Shown here: positions 42,910 to 52,460 of the stretch, piece by piece
How the letters are laid out: each line of letters starts with the position of its first letter
How positions within the stretch are numbered: position 1 is the first letter of the stretch
Origin: an uncultured Candidatus Melainabacteria bacterium
Lineage (GTDB): Bacteria > Cyanobacteriota > Vampirovibrionia > Gastranaerophilales > Gastranaerophilaceae
Length of the DNA stretch: 64,000 nt
NCBI GenBank assembly: GCA_934693165.1
Contig: CAKUUX010000003.1
Location: 1 to 64,000 of the forward strand
Direction of reading: 5' to 3'
Notes under the pieces: model-generated
Seen by the model: only the letters and a program-made list of their open reading frames with translations
Told to the model about the DNA's origin: nothing
The model's database searches: none
Position numbers and translations under genes: made by a program

Positions 42910-43811
42910 TATTTATTTCTCCAATATTCAACATCTTTTGAAATTTGATTTTTTAATTCATCAATAGAAGAAAACTTCTTTTCTTCCCTAATCATTTCTT
43001 CAAATTCAACTTTTATATTCTTGCCGTAAATATTTTCATCAAAATCAAAAATATTTACCTCTAAAACTCTTTTATTTTCATTTGAAACAGTGGGTTTCAC
43101 ACCTAAATTTAAAATTCCACGATATTGTTTATCTTTAACAAAAACTTTTGCTCCATAAACACCATTTTTTATATCAATAATTTCTTTCGGATAAAGAAGA
43201 TTAGCTGTTTTAAATCCAATTGTACGTCCTAAATGTTGACCTTGAATAACTTCACCAGAAATAGAAAAACTTTTTCCAAGCATTTGGTTAGCTTTTTCTA
43301 CTTCACCTGATAAAAGATAATTTCTTATCAAAGTAGAGCTTATAACTTCACCCTCAAGCATTTCAGGTTGAATTTCTATATATGCATAACCAAATTCTTT
43401 TTGTAAATCAAATAATAGCTTTTCATTACCCGATTTTTTTGCACCAAAAGTATGGTTAAAGCCCGTTATAATAGCTTTTGGAGAAAAGTTTTTAACAAGA
43501 CAATTTTTCAAATATTCATAAGCAGTTAATTTTGCAATTGATGAAAAATCAATAACAAAAGCATAATCTACACCTAAAGCCTCAATATATTTTAATCTTT
43601 CATCAAGAGAGCAAATATATTTTGTCTCCAAATTTTTAAAATAACAAGCAGGAGCCATCTTAAATGTAATAACTGCAGATTTTAAACCCTTATTTTTTGC
43701 ATAATTCACAGCAGAAGAAATTACTTTTTGATGAGCAAGATGAACTCCATCAAAATACCCTAAAGCAATTACTAAATCTTTCTTTTCTATGAATTGTGAG
43801 TAGATTTCCAT
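42909..43811 (-). CDS. ribF: Bifunctional riboflavin kinase / FAD synthetase
   Basis: Makes FMN and FAD from riboflavin. 300 residues: N-terminal FAD-synthetase nucleotidyltransferase domain with ALGYFDGVHLAHQ and ISSTLIRNYL, C-terminal kinase domain with GQHLGRTIGFKTANL and NGVYGAKVFV. A TATAAT ends six bases before the ATG with no Shine-Dalgarno, a strong leaderless candidate. Followed by the formyltransferase gene in a TAATG overlap. Confidence 0.95.
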   Translation of the reverse strand: MEIYSQFIEKKDLVIALGYFDGVHLAHQKVISSAVNYAKNKGLKSAVITFKMAPACYFKNLETKYICSLDERLKYIEALGVDYAFVIDFSSIAKLTAYEYLKNCLVKNFSPKAIITGFNHTFGAKKSGNEKLLFDLQKEFGYAYIEIQPEMLEGEVISSTLIRNYLLSGEVEKANQMLGKSFSISGEVIQGQHLGRTIGFKTANLLYPKEIIDIKNGVYGAKVFVKDKQYRGILNLGVKPTVSNENKRVLEVNIFDFDENIYGKNIKVEFEEMIREEKKFSSIDELKNQISKDVEYWRNK

Positions 43812-43901
43812 AGAATGATTATACTAAATCTAAAAAAAATATTCTCTTTCTTTAAAAAAATTTATATGAAAAATTTTACCCTTGTCAGCTTTGATTTTTG
43901 T

Positions 43902-44627
43902 TTAAGAATTTTCTTTATTTCTTTCTTTTTGGAATTTATACCAGTTATAAAGTCCAATTAGTGACATAATCAAATAGATACTTTTTTTAGTAACCATAAT
44001 TGTATCAGCTTGTTGAATCCACATTAAGATTCCAACCACATCGGTTATCAACCACAAAAAATACTGGTCAGCAAATCTTTTGATTTCATAAAAAGTTGCT
44101 ATCATGCCAATAGAAACTGTTAAAGCATCTAATAATGGAGATTCGCCACCTATCATTATAAGACAATGTCTTAGTAACAAGGTTGAAGAAACTACAATCA
44201 AAAGCATTAACGCTCTTAATTTCCAACTCATTACACGAGTTTTGCATTTCTCACTATCTTTTGAATCAAGATGTTTTGTCCATAGGATTAAGCCAACAAC
44301 ACCAGCTGGCAAATAATATAGCAATTCTAAAGCAAAAGTTCCATAAATATGATTATGGAAAAGAATAATTGAATACAAAATAGTATTTATCATCCCAAAA
44401 ATCCATTTTGGCCAACTCGCATGAGCACATAGGAAAATGCAAGAAATACCCATAATCGAGCAAATATAATTAACAACCAAATACCAATGAGGATGAGTAG
44501 TATCGGTCAACATATAATTTGCACCGATAATCACCATCGTCAAAAACATTACCCACTCAAACCATCTAAGGTTTTTAAAAGCTTTTACAAAAATATTTTG
44601 TTGTATTCTTTCTGTTATTGTAGTCAT
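43902..44627 (-). CDS. pnuC: PnuC-family vitamin transporter
   Basis: 241 residues with about seven hydrophobic helices and the PnuC fold features (WLITDVVGILMWI, LYNWYKFQKERNKE at the C-terminus). PnuC proteins move nicotinamide riboside; relatives carry thiamine or riboflavin. The specificity here is open; closeness to ribF is not in the same operon, so it is weak evidence. Overlaps the end of pepT by four bases and is translated with it. Confidence 0.85.
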   Translation of the reverse strand: MTTITERIQQNIFVKAFKNLRWFEWVMFLTMVIIGANYMLTDTTHPHWYLVVNYICSIMGISCIFLCAHASWPKWIFGMINTILYSIILFHNHIYGTFALELLYYLPAGVVGLILWTKHLDSKDSEKCKTRVMSWKLRALMLLIVVSSTLLLRHCLIMIGGESPLLDALTVSIGMIATFYEIKRFADQYFLWLITDVVGILMWIQQADTIMVTKKSIYLIMSLIGLYNWYKFQKERNKENS

Positions 44628-45889
44628 AATTTTTTACTTATTTCATCAGCTTTTTGAGCCCAAACATTCATCAAATTTATTACATTTTCAGAAGATTTTT
44701 TCATAACCTCTAAAGAAACAAATTCTTTCTTCGAATGGAAATTTACACCACCAGTACCTAAATTTGGAGTTAACAAACCTCGCAACGTAAGCATAGCACC
44801 ATCAGTACCACCTCTTACTACTGGTTCTTTAGGTTCTAATCCAGAACGTCTAATTGCTTCTTTTGCAAATTCGATAACTTCTGGTAACTCCATAAGTTTT
44901 TCTTTCATATTATGGTATTTTTCGTTTTCCTTTAATGTTATTTTGCAACCCTTGTAATCATTTTCGACTTCTGAAATTATTTTGCGTAAAAACTCAATTC
45001 TTGCTTTTGCACCCTCAAAATCAAAATCCCTTACTAGCATTTTCATTGTAACTTCATTAACACTTCCGTTAATTGCATCAACGTGATAATAACCCTCTCT
45101 ATCTCGTGTTGATTCCGGAAGTTCATTTTTAGGAATTTTGTTCATTATAGCAGACGCAACTTCAATTGCATTAACCATTTTTCCATACGCATAACCACAA
45201 TGAACAGGAACACCTACAATTGCTATCTCTGGATTAAAGGCATTGAAAGTTTCTGATTCAATATTATCAACCTCAGAGCCATCAACTGTATAAGCTATAT
45301 CTGCACCAAATTTTTTAATATCAAAATTTGCCACTCCTTCACCAATTTCTTCGTCTGGAGTGATTGCAATTTTTATATTTGGTCTTTCAATTTCAGAATG
45401 TTCCATTAAAACAGTTACAGCTTCTAAAATTTCTGCAATACCAGCTTTGTCATCAGCACCTAAGAGTGTTGTGCCGTCTGATGTAATAATTATTTGATTT
45501 TTGTATGGCTCTAAATCGCAAGCGTCAATTACCGTTCCACCTTTTAAAACAATATCGCCTTCATTGTAATCATGCACCAATGGTTTTACAGGCCCTGTCG
45601 GAGCTTGTTCGCTTGTATCCATGTGTGCTATCAAACCTAAAGTTAAGTTGCTTTTTATGTTTCCTTTTAAATACGCTGTTACAGTTCCTGTTTTATCAAG
45701 TTTTACATCTTTTAAACCGATTTTCTTTAAAACTTTAATAAGAACTTTTTTTGCAAATTCAACTTGTTTTTTTGTACTTGGCGCAATACTATTCTTTGTA
45801 TCTTCACAAGAACCAGTATCAACTTCTGCCATTTTTATAAATAAATCTTTTAGTCTTTCTTCATTTATATAATCAAAATATTTAGACAT
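44624..45889 (-). CDS. pepT: Peptidase T (aminotripeptidase)
   Basis: Dinuclear-zinc M20B aminotripeptidase. 421 residues: LIAHMDTSEQAP (zinc His, catalytic Asp), LLGADDKAG (bridging Asp), ITPDEEIGEG (catalytic Glu), a dimerisation domain, and VRGGTDGA and FHSKKEFV near the C-terminus. Complete. Start has GGAGAAA. First gene of the pepT-pnuC unit. Confidence 0.95.
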   Translation of the reverse strand: MSKYFDYINEERLKDLFIKMAEVDTGSCEDTKNSIAPSTKKQVEFAKKVLIKVLKKIGLKDVKLDKTGTVTAYLKGNIKSNLTLGLIAHMDTSEQAPTGPVKPLVHDYNEGDIVLKGGTVIDACDLEPYKNQIIITSDGTTLLGADDKAGIAEILEAVTVLMEHSEIERPNIKIAITPDEEIGEGVANFDIKKFGADIAYTVDGSEVDNIESETFNAFNPEIAIVGVPVHCGYAYGKMVNAIEVASAIMNKIPKNELPESTRDREGYYHVDAINGSVNEVTMKMLVRDFDFEGAKARIEFLRKIISEVENDYKGCKITLKENEKYHNMKEKLMELPEVIEFAKEAIRRSGLEPKEPVVRGGTDGAMLTLRGLLTPNLGTGGVNFHSKKEFVSLEVMKKSSENVINLMNVWAQKADEISKKL

Positions 45890-45988
45890 TTTTTCTCCAA
45901 AACCAACTCATTAATTTATACCATAAATAAAATAGATTAGCCATTTCGGGAATATAAAATTTTTATAAAGACATAGAAAATTACGATT

Positions 45989-46714
45989 ATGAAAAATATT
46001 TTTATCCTGCTTTTGATAAGCCTTTTTATTTCAAATACTATGATTTTGGCAAATGATAGTTATAATGTGTATAATTACGATAAATACACACCCGACGACC
46101 TTAATCAAAATGAAAAAATTCTTTTTATAATGGATTATTCAAATAGTATGAATGAATTTATTGGAAACAGTAGAAAAATAGAGCTAATGCAAGCTACCAT
46201 AAAAAATATTGTTCATTCCATTAACCCCAATACAGAAATTGGACTCAGAGTCTATGGCTATAGATTAGGATTTACGCCCTACGAATGCTGTAGAGCCTCA
46301 AAACTTGTAGTACCTATTTATTCAAATAATGCAATAAATATTTCTGACGCAATTTATAAAACAAAGGCTCGTGGAATGACACCTATAACTTATTCTCTTA
46401 AAAAAGCCGTCGAAAAAGACTTTGTAGGTTTTTCTGGTAAAAAACATATCATCCTTCTTTCAGACGGTGGGGAGAATTGTGACGAAAGCCCTTGCGAATA
46501 CGTTATGAAAAATCTCGCAAGAAGAAAAGATTTTACCGTAGATGTAATTGCGTTTAATATTAATAATCACGAGGATATCAACCAACTTAGATGTGTTTCA
46601 GCAGTAACAAGTGGAAAGTTTTATACAGCAAACACAAAAGGTGAATTGATAAATGCGTTAAACAATACCCTTCAGATAACCAAAGATGTTGGAGGATTTA
46701 TTGTAGAACAATAA
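45989..46714 (+). CDS. Secreted von Willebrand factor A domain protein
   Basis: 241 residues with an N-terminal signal peptide (MKNIFILLLISLFISNTMILA) and a VWA domain. The MIDAS motif is present as FIMDYSNSMNEF (DxSxS), with the later Thr in ARGMTPITYSL and Asp in LLSDGGENCDE. Two Cys pairs (ECCR, CDESPC) may form disulfides. Extracytoplasmic metal-dependent binding is likely; ligand unknown. No clear Shine-Dalgarno. Single gene, ended by a strong terminator shared with surE. Confidence 0.82.
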   Translation: MKNIFILLLISLFISNTMILANDSYNVYNYDKYTPDDLNQNEKILFIMDYSNSMNEFIGNSRKIELMQATIKNIVHSINPNTEIGLRVYGYRLGFTPYECCRASKLVVPIYSNNAINISDAIYKTKARGMTPITYSLKKAVEKDFVGFSGKKHIILLSDGGENCDESPCEYVMKNLARRKDFTVDVIAFNINNHEDINQLRCVSAVTSGKFYTANTKGELINALNNTLQITKDVGGFIVEQ

Positions 46715-46751
46715 AAACGAGTGGCGAAGCCAAAGGCTTCGCCACTCGTTT
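46715..46751. terminator. Bidirectional terminator between VWA gene and surE
   Basis: Perfect 17-bp stem with core GAGTGGCGAAGCC, loop AAA, with A and T runs outside. Again the GGCGAA core. Confidence 0.9.
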
Positions 46752-46769
46752 CATCAATTATTTAGTTAA

Positions 46770-47564
46770 TTATTTGAACCATTCGCAAACATCATGCTTG
46801 CAAAGTACGCTGTTCAATTCTGCCATTAAACTTTTCTTAGTCATTTCAAAAGTTACAGGAGTGATTGAGATACGATTGTTACGAACAGCAGCGATATCTG
46901 TCATTGCATCAGCAGGATCAGAAGTTAATTCCCCAGCCATCCAGTAATATGTTTTACCACGAGGGTCAATTCTCTTTTCATAATCATCTGTAAACATTTT
47001 TGCACCAAGTTCTGTTATTGCAATACCACCAATATCATCCCCATGAACACCAGGGTAGTTTATATTTAAGATTACTTTTGGTGGGAAATTGAAATCTTTT
47101 AAATGAGGAAGCAATTCTGCAACAAAATGCGCTGCTGGTCTAAATGCTTCAAGTTCAGTTGAAGTACTGCATAAAGAAACAGCCATTGCAGGAATGTTCA
47201 TTAAAGCACCTTCAAGAGCACAACTTACAGTACCAGAATAAAGAATATCAGTACCAAGATTTGGACCATGGTTGATACCAGAAATAACCAAATCAGGTTT
47301 TTCTTCAGGAGAAAGAATAGCGTTGACAGCTATTTTTACACAGTCACCAGGAGTACCAGAAGTGTTCCAAGCACGTTTTGCACCATAGATTGGCTCAACT
47401 TCATCAACTCTAAGAGGAGTGTGAAGAGTAAGTGAATGACCTGCTGCAGAACGTTCTCTGTCTGGAGCAACGACGTAAACATCATGATCTGGACTTAGGG
47501 CTTCAACTAAGGCGTGAATACCGTTTGCTGCAATACCATCATCGTTAGAAATTAATATTTTCAT
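46770..47564 (-). CDS. surE: 5'/3'-nucleotidase SurE
   Basis: Survival protein E, a metal-dependent nucleoside monophosphatase. 264 residues: MKILISNDDGIAANG (metal Asp-Asp), the Ser/Asn metal ligands in SGTPGDCV and SGINHGPNLGTDILYSGTV, and NINYPG. AAGGAGAT precedes the ATG. Last chromosomal gene before the tRNA-fMet integration site. Confidence 0.95.
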   Translation of the reverse strand: MKILISNDDGIAANGIHALVEALSPDHDVYVVAPDRERSAAGHSLTLHTPLRVDEVEPIYGAKRAWNTSGTPGDCVKIAVNAILSPEEKPDLVISGINHGPNLGTDILYSGTVSCALEGALMNIPAMAVSLCSTSTELEAFRPAAHFVAELLPHLKDFNFPPKVILNINYPGVHGDDIGGIAITELGAKMFTDDYEKRIDPRGKTYYWMAGELTSDPADAMTDIAAVRNNRISITPVTFEMTKKSLMAELNSVLCKHDVCEWFK

Positions 47565-47734
47565 TAATATCTCCTTTTATTTAATAATAAAGACTATATG
47601 CTTATTTTAAGTATAACTTATAGAGAAAATTTGATAATCCTACAAACCGAGGATAAAAATATCATTTTGTAAACTTATGTAACAAAAAATATATATTTTT
47701 AGAAATTTGTGAAATTTCTGAGAAGAAAAATACT

Positions 47735-47892
47735 TAATATAAATACGAGGACAAATTATCAAGACCCAATGGGCTTGAGGTAAGATTTTTTTAAAAACAC
47801 ATACACACACTACACTACACTACACATTACGAGGAATTTAGAACAATTTTTAAAATTCCAAAAGGGTCAAAAACAAATGACTCTTTTTTTTT
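47735..47892 (+). ncRNA. Candidate small RNA or leader with intrinsic terminator
   Basis: After an A/T-rich TAATATAAAT (about 47735-47744) comes a stretch with a small hairpin (ACCCAATGGG), a CA-rich tandem run (CACTACACTACACTACAC), a hairpin GGAATTT/AAATTCC and then AGGGTCA/TGACTCT with an eight-T tail at 47862-47892. No reading frame of useful size. The hairpin-plus-T ending and absence of a gene suggest a short transcript; the family is not recognised. Confidence 0.35.
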
Positions 47893-47959
47893 GCTTAAAA
47901 TTTTGGAGGGGAAAATATTACAAACATTGTAAAAAATCACGATTAAAAAAGAAAAAGGG

Positions 47960-48028
47960 TTGATTTTTAATTTTTACGGCGCATAATAAAATTATCAAGC
48001 GATTATAATAACGCGGGATGGAGCAGTC
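47960..48028 (+). pseudogene. Promoter and first 17 bases of a disrupted tRNA-fMet
   Basis: TTGATT (47960-47965), 16-base spacer, CATAAT (47982-47987) and then the first 17 bases of the initiator tRNA (48012-48028). The intact gene at 60639 has the same promoter elements. This looks like the original chromosomal 5' end, broken by insertion at 48028. Confidence 0.6.
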
Positions 48029-48102
48029 AAGTAACCGTTAGGTTGCGTAGTCAGATAAAAGACATGGCGAGCTACCAGAACGTAAAACAATTGAATAGAT
48101 AT

Positions 48103-48141
<39 letters not shown>

Positions 48142-48290
48142 GACTCTTTTAGAATTAGTATCCTTGCTTGATATAATCAGTGTTATTGGTATTTATAAAA
48201 TACTTATTTTTTGATTAAAATTGTAGGGAAGACCTATAATTATTGTAGGTCTTATTTATAGGTCTTTTATCCCAAAAAATTTTTATTTTT

Positions 48291-49568
48291 TTATGCACCC
48301 CAATCATCATCTTGAGCAAATGTTTTATGAGGTAGTATTTCATCTGGAATATCTTTTTCATTACTATGAAGAATGTGTTTAAATTGTTTATCTTGAAAGT
48401 CTGCAAGTTCTTCCAAGTGGTGAGGTAAAACATGAGTATATGTATCTAAAGTTATTCCAATGCTACTATGTCCTAGCCAAGCTGAAACTTTTTTAATATC
48501 TGCTTTATGTTCAAAGAAATTTGTTGCACAAGAATGTCTGAATGAATGTATTTTATGATGTTCAATGCCAGCTTCTTCAAGTCTTTTATTAACAAAATCT
48601 CTAAATGTTGTATCACAAATGAAATATCCGTCTTCTCTTGCGAAAACGAGGTCTAAATCTCTATGATATTTAGCACCAAAACGCATTTTATTTTCAGCTT
48701 GTATACTTCTTACTTTGCGTAAGATTTTATAAACTATGTCTGATATTGGTATTGTACGATTTGATGTTTTAGTTTTTGTTGAATCAATAATTTCTTTTTT
48801 ATATTTATATTTTGAGTTATTGTCATTATTTGGTACAGCTTGTAATTGTTGTGCAATTCTCATTTCTCGTTTTTCAAAGTTAACTTTTGACCATTGCAAG
48901 CCTAATGCTTCGCCTAATCTTGTACCGACACAAAGAAAAAATACTATAAGCATATCCCATTGTGTACCTTTTTCAATACAGTATTTAAAAAGTTTATTAT
49001 AATCTTCTTGTGTTAGTATTTCTGTTTCTTTTTTAGTGCATTTTGGGTATTTTGCTTTTTTATTAGGATTTTCTTTTATAATTTCATTTTGATATGCACA
49101 TTCAAGCATTCTATTTACAACAGCACGAATATTTTTAACTGTTTTAGGGTCAAGAGTTCCACCTTTACCATTACTTTTTTTTAGACAATCATTATAAAAT
49201 TTTGTAAGTCTTACCCCTGTAAGACTTTTTAATGGTCGATGTCCTAAATCTGGAATAATGTGCTTATCTAAAATGCTTCTATCATCGCTAATAGTTGTAA
49301 CTTTAACGTGATTAACGACATAATTTTCAAACCAAGTATTTGCCCATTGTGCAACTGTACTATTTTCTGAGATTTCATCAGAATATCTACCCTCAAGTTC
49401 AGCTTTCCAGTCGTTGTAGGCTTTTATGCACTCTTCCTGTGTCTTACGGGTAAATGTTTTTAATTTTCTTTCATTCAAATCATTATAATAAGTAACTCGA
49501 TATTCTATATACTTACCGTCTGTGCTTTTGGCAAAACAACCCTCACCATTACGTCTTCTTTTAGCCAT
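48291..49568 (-). CDS. Tyrosine recombinase (phage/ICE-type integrase)
   Basis: About 425 residues from ATG 49568, which has GAGGAG seven bases upstream. Domains: N-terminal AP2-like arm-binding domain, SAM-like core-binding domain (about 75-165), catalytic domain with Arg in CVGTRLGEA, HKIHSFRHSC (HxxR), HSSIGITLDTYTHV (His and the nucleophile Tyr). It lies 150 bases from the attL-like tRNA fragment, as expected for an integrase acting at that site. Its start overlaps the end of the serine recombinase gene by eight bases, so the two are co-expressed. Very likely responsible for insertion into tRNA-fMet. Confidence 0.93.
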   Translation of the reverse strand: MAKRRRNGEGCFAKSTDGKYIEYRVTYYNDLNERKLKTFTRKTQEECIKAYNDWKAELEGRYSDEISENSTVAQWANTWFENYVVNHVKVTTISDDRSILDKHIIPDLGHRPLKSLTGVRLTKFYNDCLKKSNGKGGTLDPKTVKNIRAVVNRMLECAYQNEIIKENPNKKAKYPKCTKKETEILTQEDYNKLFKYCIEKGTQWDMLIVFFLCVGTRLGEALGLQWSKVNFEKREMRIAQQLQAVPNNDNNSKYKYKKEIIDSTKTKTSNRTIPISDIVYKILRKVRSIQAENKMRFGAKYHRDLDLVFAREDGYFICDTTFRDFVNKRLEEAGIEHHKIHSFRHSCATNFFEHKADIKKVSAWLGHSSIGITLDTYTHVLPHHLEELADFQDKQFKHILHSNEKDIPDEILPHKTFAQDDDWGA

Positions 49569-50145
49569 TAGCATTCTCCTCTCTAACAAATTTGTAGAAT
49601 GCGTATTCACTAATATTTAATTCTCTAATTGCATTTAAAGAGGATATTTTACGATTTTTCCATTTTTCATAAATCTCGCTAAAATTTGCTGGTTTTTTGA
49701 TTTGTTTTCGACCTTTGTACTTGCCTAACTTTTTAGCAACAGCAATCCCGTCTTTTTGTCGTTCTAAAAGATTTGCTCGTTCAAACTCATAAATTGCCCC
49801 TAAAAAAGTAATCATTAATTTGCCAAAGTTGCTTGAAGTATCAATACTTTCCTTTATACTAAAAAGACCAACACCTTTATTATTAAGATATTCCACAATA
49901 TCTAACAAATCTTTTGTATTACGTGCTAATCTTGATAAATCTTTTACATAAACTGTGTCGCCCTCTCTAACATACTCTAGCATAGCTTGTAATTGTGGAC
50001 GTTGCGTATTTTTACCACTTACTTTTTCTTCAAAAACTTTGTCTAGTTTAAAATTTTGCAGTAAAGATTTTTGACTTTCAGTGTTTTGTTCAATAGTGCT
50101 AACTCTGATGTACCCGACTTTTTGACCTTTTGTCATTCTGTTCAT
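49561..50145 (-). CDS. Serine recombinase (resolvase/invertase family)
   Basis: 194 residues. Catalytic Ser16 in GYIRVST, KDLSRLARN, and the E-helix region FERANLLERQKDGIAVAK precede a short helix-turn-helix at the C-terminus (SSLNAIRELNISEYAFYKFV). Small resolvase/Hin type rather than large serine integrase. AAAGGGGA precedes the ATG. Directly coupled to the tyrosine integrase, an uncommon pairing. Its upstream region holds several inverted repeats that could be its recombination or control site. Confidence 0.92.
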   Translation of the reverse strand: MNRMTKGQKVGYIRVSTIEQNTESQKSLLQNFKLDKVFEEKVSGKNTQRPQLQAMLEYVREGDTVYVKDLSRLARNTKDLLDIVEYLNNKGVGLFSIKESIDTSSNFGKLMITFLGAIYEFERANLLERQKDGIAVAKKLGKYKGRKQIKKPANFSEIYEKWKNRKISSLNAIRELNISEYAFYKFVREENANG

Positions 50146-50867
50146 AGTAAAATCCCCTTTTACTTATTTGTAAGATGACGAGTGTTTAAAGTAAAGACTT
50201 TATCACTGAAATGACTGAAAATAAAAAATCCAAGTCTATTCAGGGAGATTTAAGTGCCAAAATATACCACGTTTAGAGTGTACCCTACAACGTGATAAAA
50301 CTTAATCAATTTAGATTAAGTTTAGACTATGAAGACTCACAAGTTAAAATGCAGATTACTCATAAATATCAACCTTATACCTACTGATTCGAGGTGTATT
50401 GGCTCTATATGTTTATTACCTTGTTGAGTGATAATGTGTTCTCATCATCTATGTAATACATGAACCATTGTTTTGGTAACCGTGGCATCTGATTCATCTG
50501 CCGGAGCGTTTAAATAAAACTGCAAAATGTAATCCACATATATATAATATAGTTTTTTGAAATTTCGTCAATAAAACTTGAAGATTTGTAAACTTTTTAT
50601 TTTTCTCTCACCAAACAGTCCATTTAATTATGTCTAAAATCTTCTTTGAAATAGTACTATAATTTACTTTTTGCAATATTTTCCATGTAATCATTGGTTA
50701 AATAAGCAAAAATTTTATTTGTTGCTCTTCAATCTCTCTACTAATGGTCTTAAAAATTTTTAGATTAAACGTAGCTTTTATATTATAATGATAATATTTT
50801 CGGTATAGTCTTTATGGCTTTTATATGGATTGTTATTTTTAATGCTATTTTTAATTTAAGTTTGGAA
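50146..50867. other. Intergenic region upstream of the recombinase operon
   Basis: 722 bases. Contains a perfect ten-bp inverted repeat AAACTTAATC/GATTAAGTTT (50300-50325) and CACG/CGTG arms at about 50269-50296, suitable as a recombinase or repressor site. 50356-50497 on the minus strand has the trace of a small frameshifted reading frame and is visibly less A+T-rich than its surroundings. 50560-50867 is A/T-rich with nothing recognised. Confidence 0.45.
50356..50497 (-). pseudogene. Possible frameshifted small reading frame
   Basis: On the minus strand an ATG at 50497 opens MNQMPRLPKQWFMYYIDD and ends at a TAG at 50405; the +1 frame then continues RANTPRISRYKVDIYE to a stop at 50356. Joined by one base shift these read as one protein of about 46 residues. 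Base composition differs from neighbours. No homolog known to me; could be chance. Confidence 0.3.
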
Positions 50868-52319
50868 TTATTTTATTAAATTATATGTTTTTATTATTTT
50901 TTTATAAGTTACAATATCGTTCATTTTAAAAGCATTGTTTTTAGCTAAGTTTATATAGTGCTTTGCCATATTACTCTTTCCTAATTTATAATAAATAAGT
51001 GCCATATTGCTATATATATAGTTATTTTCTTTGACTTCATATTTTTCATCTATATTAAAGTCTTGGTTGGAAAAGAAGTAAAAATATTTTCCTCTTGTTG
51101 TAGAAATATTATCAATACATTTATATTCTAAAGTTAATACATCGCGTAACGTATTAAGAGCTTTTTTATATTTTTTGGTTACTATATATTGATATGCTTT
51201 ACCTTCTAGCAAGGGTAAGTAATCCATATCAAGTTTGTTAAGCCATTCATAAGAATTAGCAAAATCATTTATTTTATACTTGTTATAAAAATTATTAGCA
51301 ATATCAATATTTTGTAGCTTTAATTCTATATTGGCTGTTAATATCTCTAATATATATTCATTATTTTTTGAAGCCTGATTTGAAGACTGTTTTTCTTGTA
51401 TTTCTATAAATTTATTTAAATTTGATTTTGCACTTTCATATTTTTCTAATGTATAGTAAAGTAGTGCTAAATTAAAATAAGGTTCTTTTATATTTGGATT
51501 TAATTTTGTAGCAGATTGAAAATCGCTTAATGCGTTTTCATAATCGTTATTTAACAAATAATAAACACCTCTATTATTATAAGCAGTAACATCATTTTGA
51601 TTTCCTTTAATTTTCTTTGAATAAAAATCAAGAGTTGATTCATATTTACCTTTTTTAATTAAGTAGCTTTCTGTTATAGTTTTTCCATAGTTATTCATTG
51701 TTGGAAGGATAAAGTAAGCTAAAATATTAGTATTTTTACTTCTTTCAGGTGTATTATTTATAGTATAATTATAAACATTCTCTCCTGTAACCATTTTAGT
51801 ACCAATGTTTAATCCCAAAGAAATAGCTTTAATATAATCTTCTTTTGCTCCCTCATAATCATTAATTTGCAATCTTGCAAGTCCCCTTTCATAAAATATT
51901 TCAGGAGAATTATCTTTATAATTGTTTATTGCAATATTATAATTTTCAATAGCCTTAATATAATTTTGTTTTTTAAGATAGGCAAGTCCTAGGTAGTGGT
52001 AGTAAATTTCGATATTTTTTATATAATCTTGGTAACTAAGACCTATTTTACATTGTTCAATTGCTTTATCGTATTTAGATTGTTTTAAAGAGTCAATGAC
52101 ATCTTTTATGTAATCCACTTTCATTGCTTTTTCATTTTGTATACTCCATTGACGTTCAGCAATACTCTTCATCATTTTTATTTCTTTAGTATTAAGGTTT
52201 CTTTCAATGGGTTGTATATAAACATTTACTTCAATTTTTGTTTTTCCATCAGCAAATACGGGATAGTTTATGCCTATTAAAATAAAAGAAATCAGAAAGG
52301 TTTTTAATATAATGTTCAT
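50868..52319 (-). CDS. Secreted TPR-repeat protein
   Basis: 483 residues from ATG 52319 (GAGGT five bases upstream). Signal peptide MNIILKTFLISFILIGINYP ending at VFA. The rest is helical with several tetratricopeptide repeats (for example YYHYLGLAYLKKQNYIKAIE, YNNRGVYYLLNNDYENALSD, YFNLALLYYTLEKYESAKSN, YSNMALIYYKLGKSNMAKHY). TPRs mediate protein-protein contacts; no enzyme motif. Island cargo, transcribed toward the recombinases. Role unknown; its export argues against a direct part in cytoplasmic defence. Confidence 0.8.
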   Translation of the reverse strand: MNIILKTFLISFILIGINYPVFADGKTKIEVNVYIQPIERNLNTKEIKMMKSIAERQWSIQNEKAMKVDYIKDVIDSLKQSKYDKAIEQCKIGLSYQDYIKNIEIYYHYLGLAYLKKQNYIKAIENYNIAINNYKDNSPEIFYERGLARLQINDYEGAKEDYIKAISLGLNIGTKMVTGENVYNYTINNTPERSKNTNILAYFILPTMNNYGKTITESYLIKKGKYESTLDFYSKKIKGNQNDVTAYNNRGVYYLLNNDYENALSDFQSATKLNPNIKEPYFNLALLYYTLEKYESAKSNLNKFIEIQEKQSSNQASKNNEYILEILTANIELKLQNIDIANNFYNKYKINDFANSYEWLNKLDMDYLPLLEGKAYQYIVTKKYKKALNTLRDVLTLEYKCIDNISTTRGKYFYFFSNQDFNIDEKYEVKENNYIYSNMALIYYKLGKSNMAKHYINLAKNNAFKMNDIVTYKKIIKTYNLIK

Positions 52320-52460
52320 TGGTACCTCATGTATTATTAGTAAAAATTTATAGAATAGCTGGAAAATAAAGATAAAAATGTTTTCATTAGCTCCATTTCT
52401 CAGCAATAGAAGTGGTTATTTGAGTTAAATCTATATAAACCCATATTAGAGGTTTCTAAT

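Noticed and set aside
47798..47826. CACTACACTACACTACAC run as a CRISPR or VNTR
   Set aside because: Units are five bases long with no spacers; at most a short tandem repeat within a possible RNA.
48215..48433. 72-codon minus-strand frame beside the integrase
   Set aside because: It runs in another frame over the integrase 3' end and has no ribosome site or recognisable motif.
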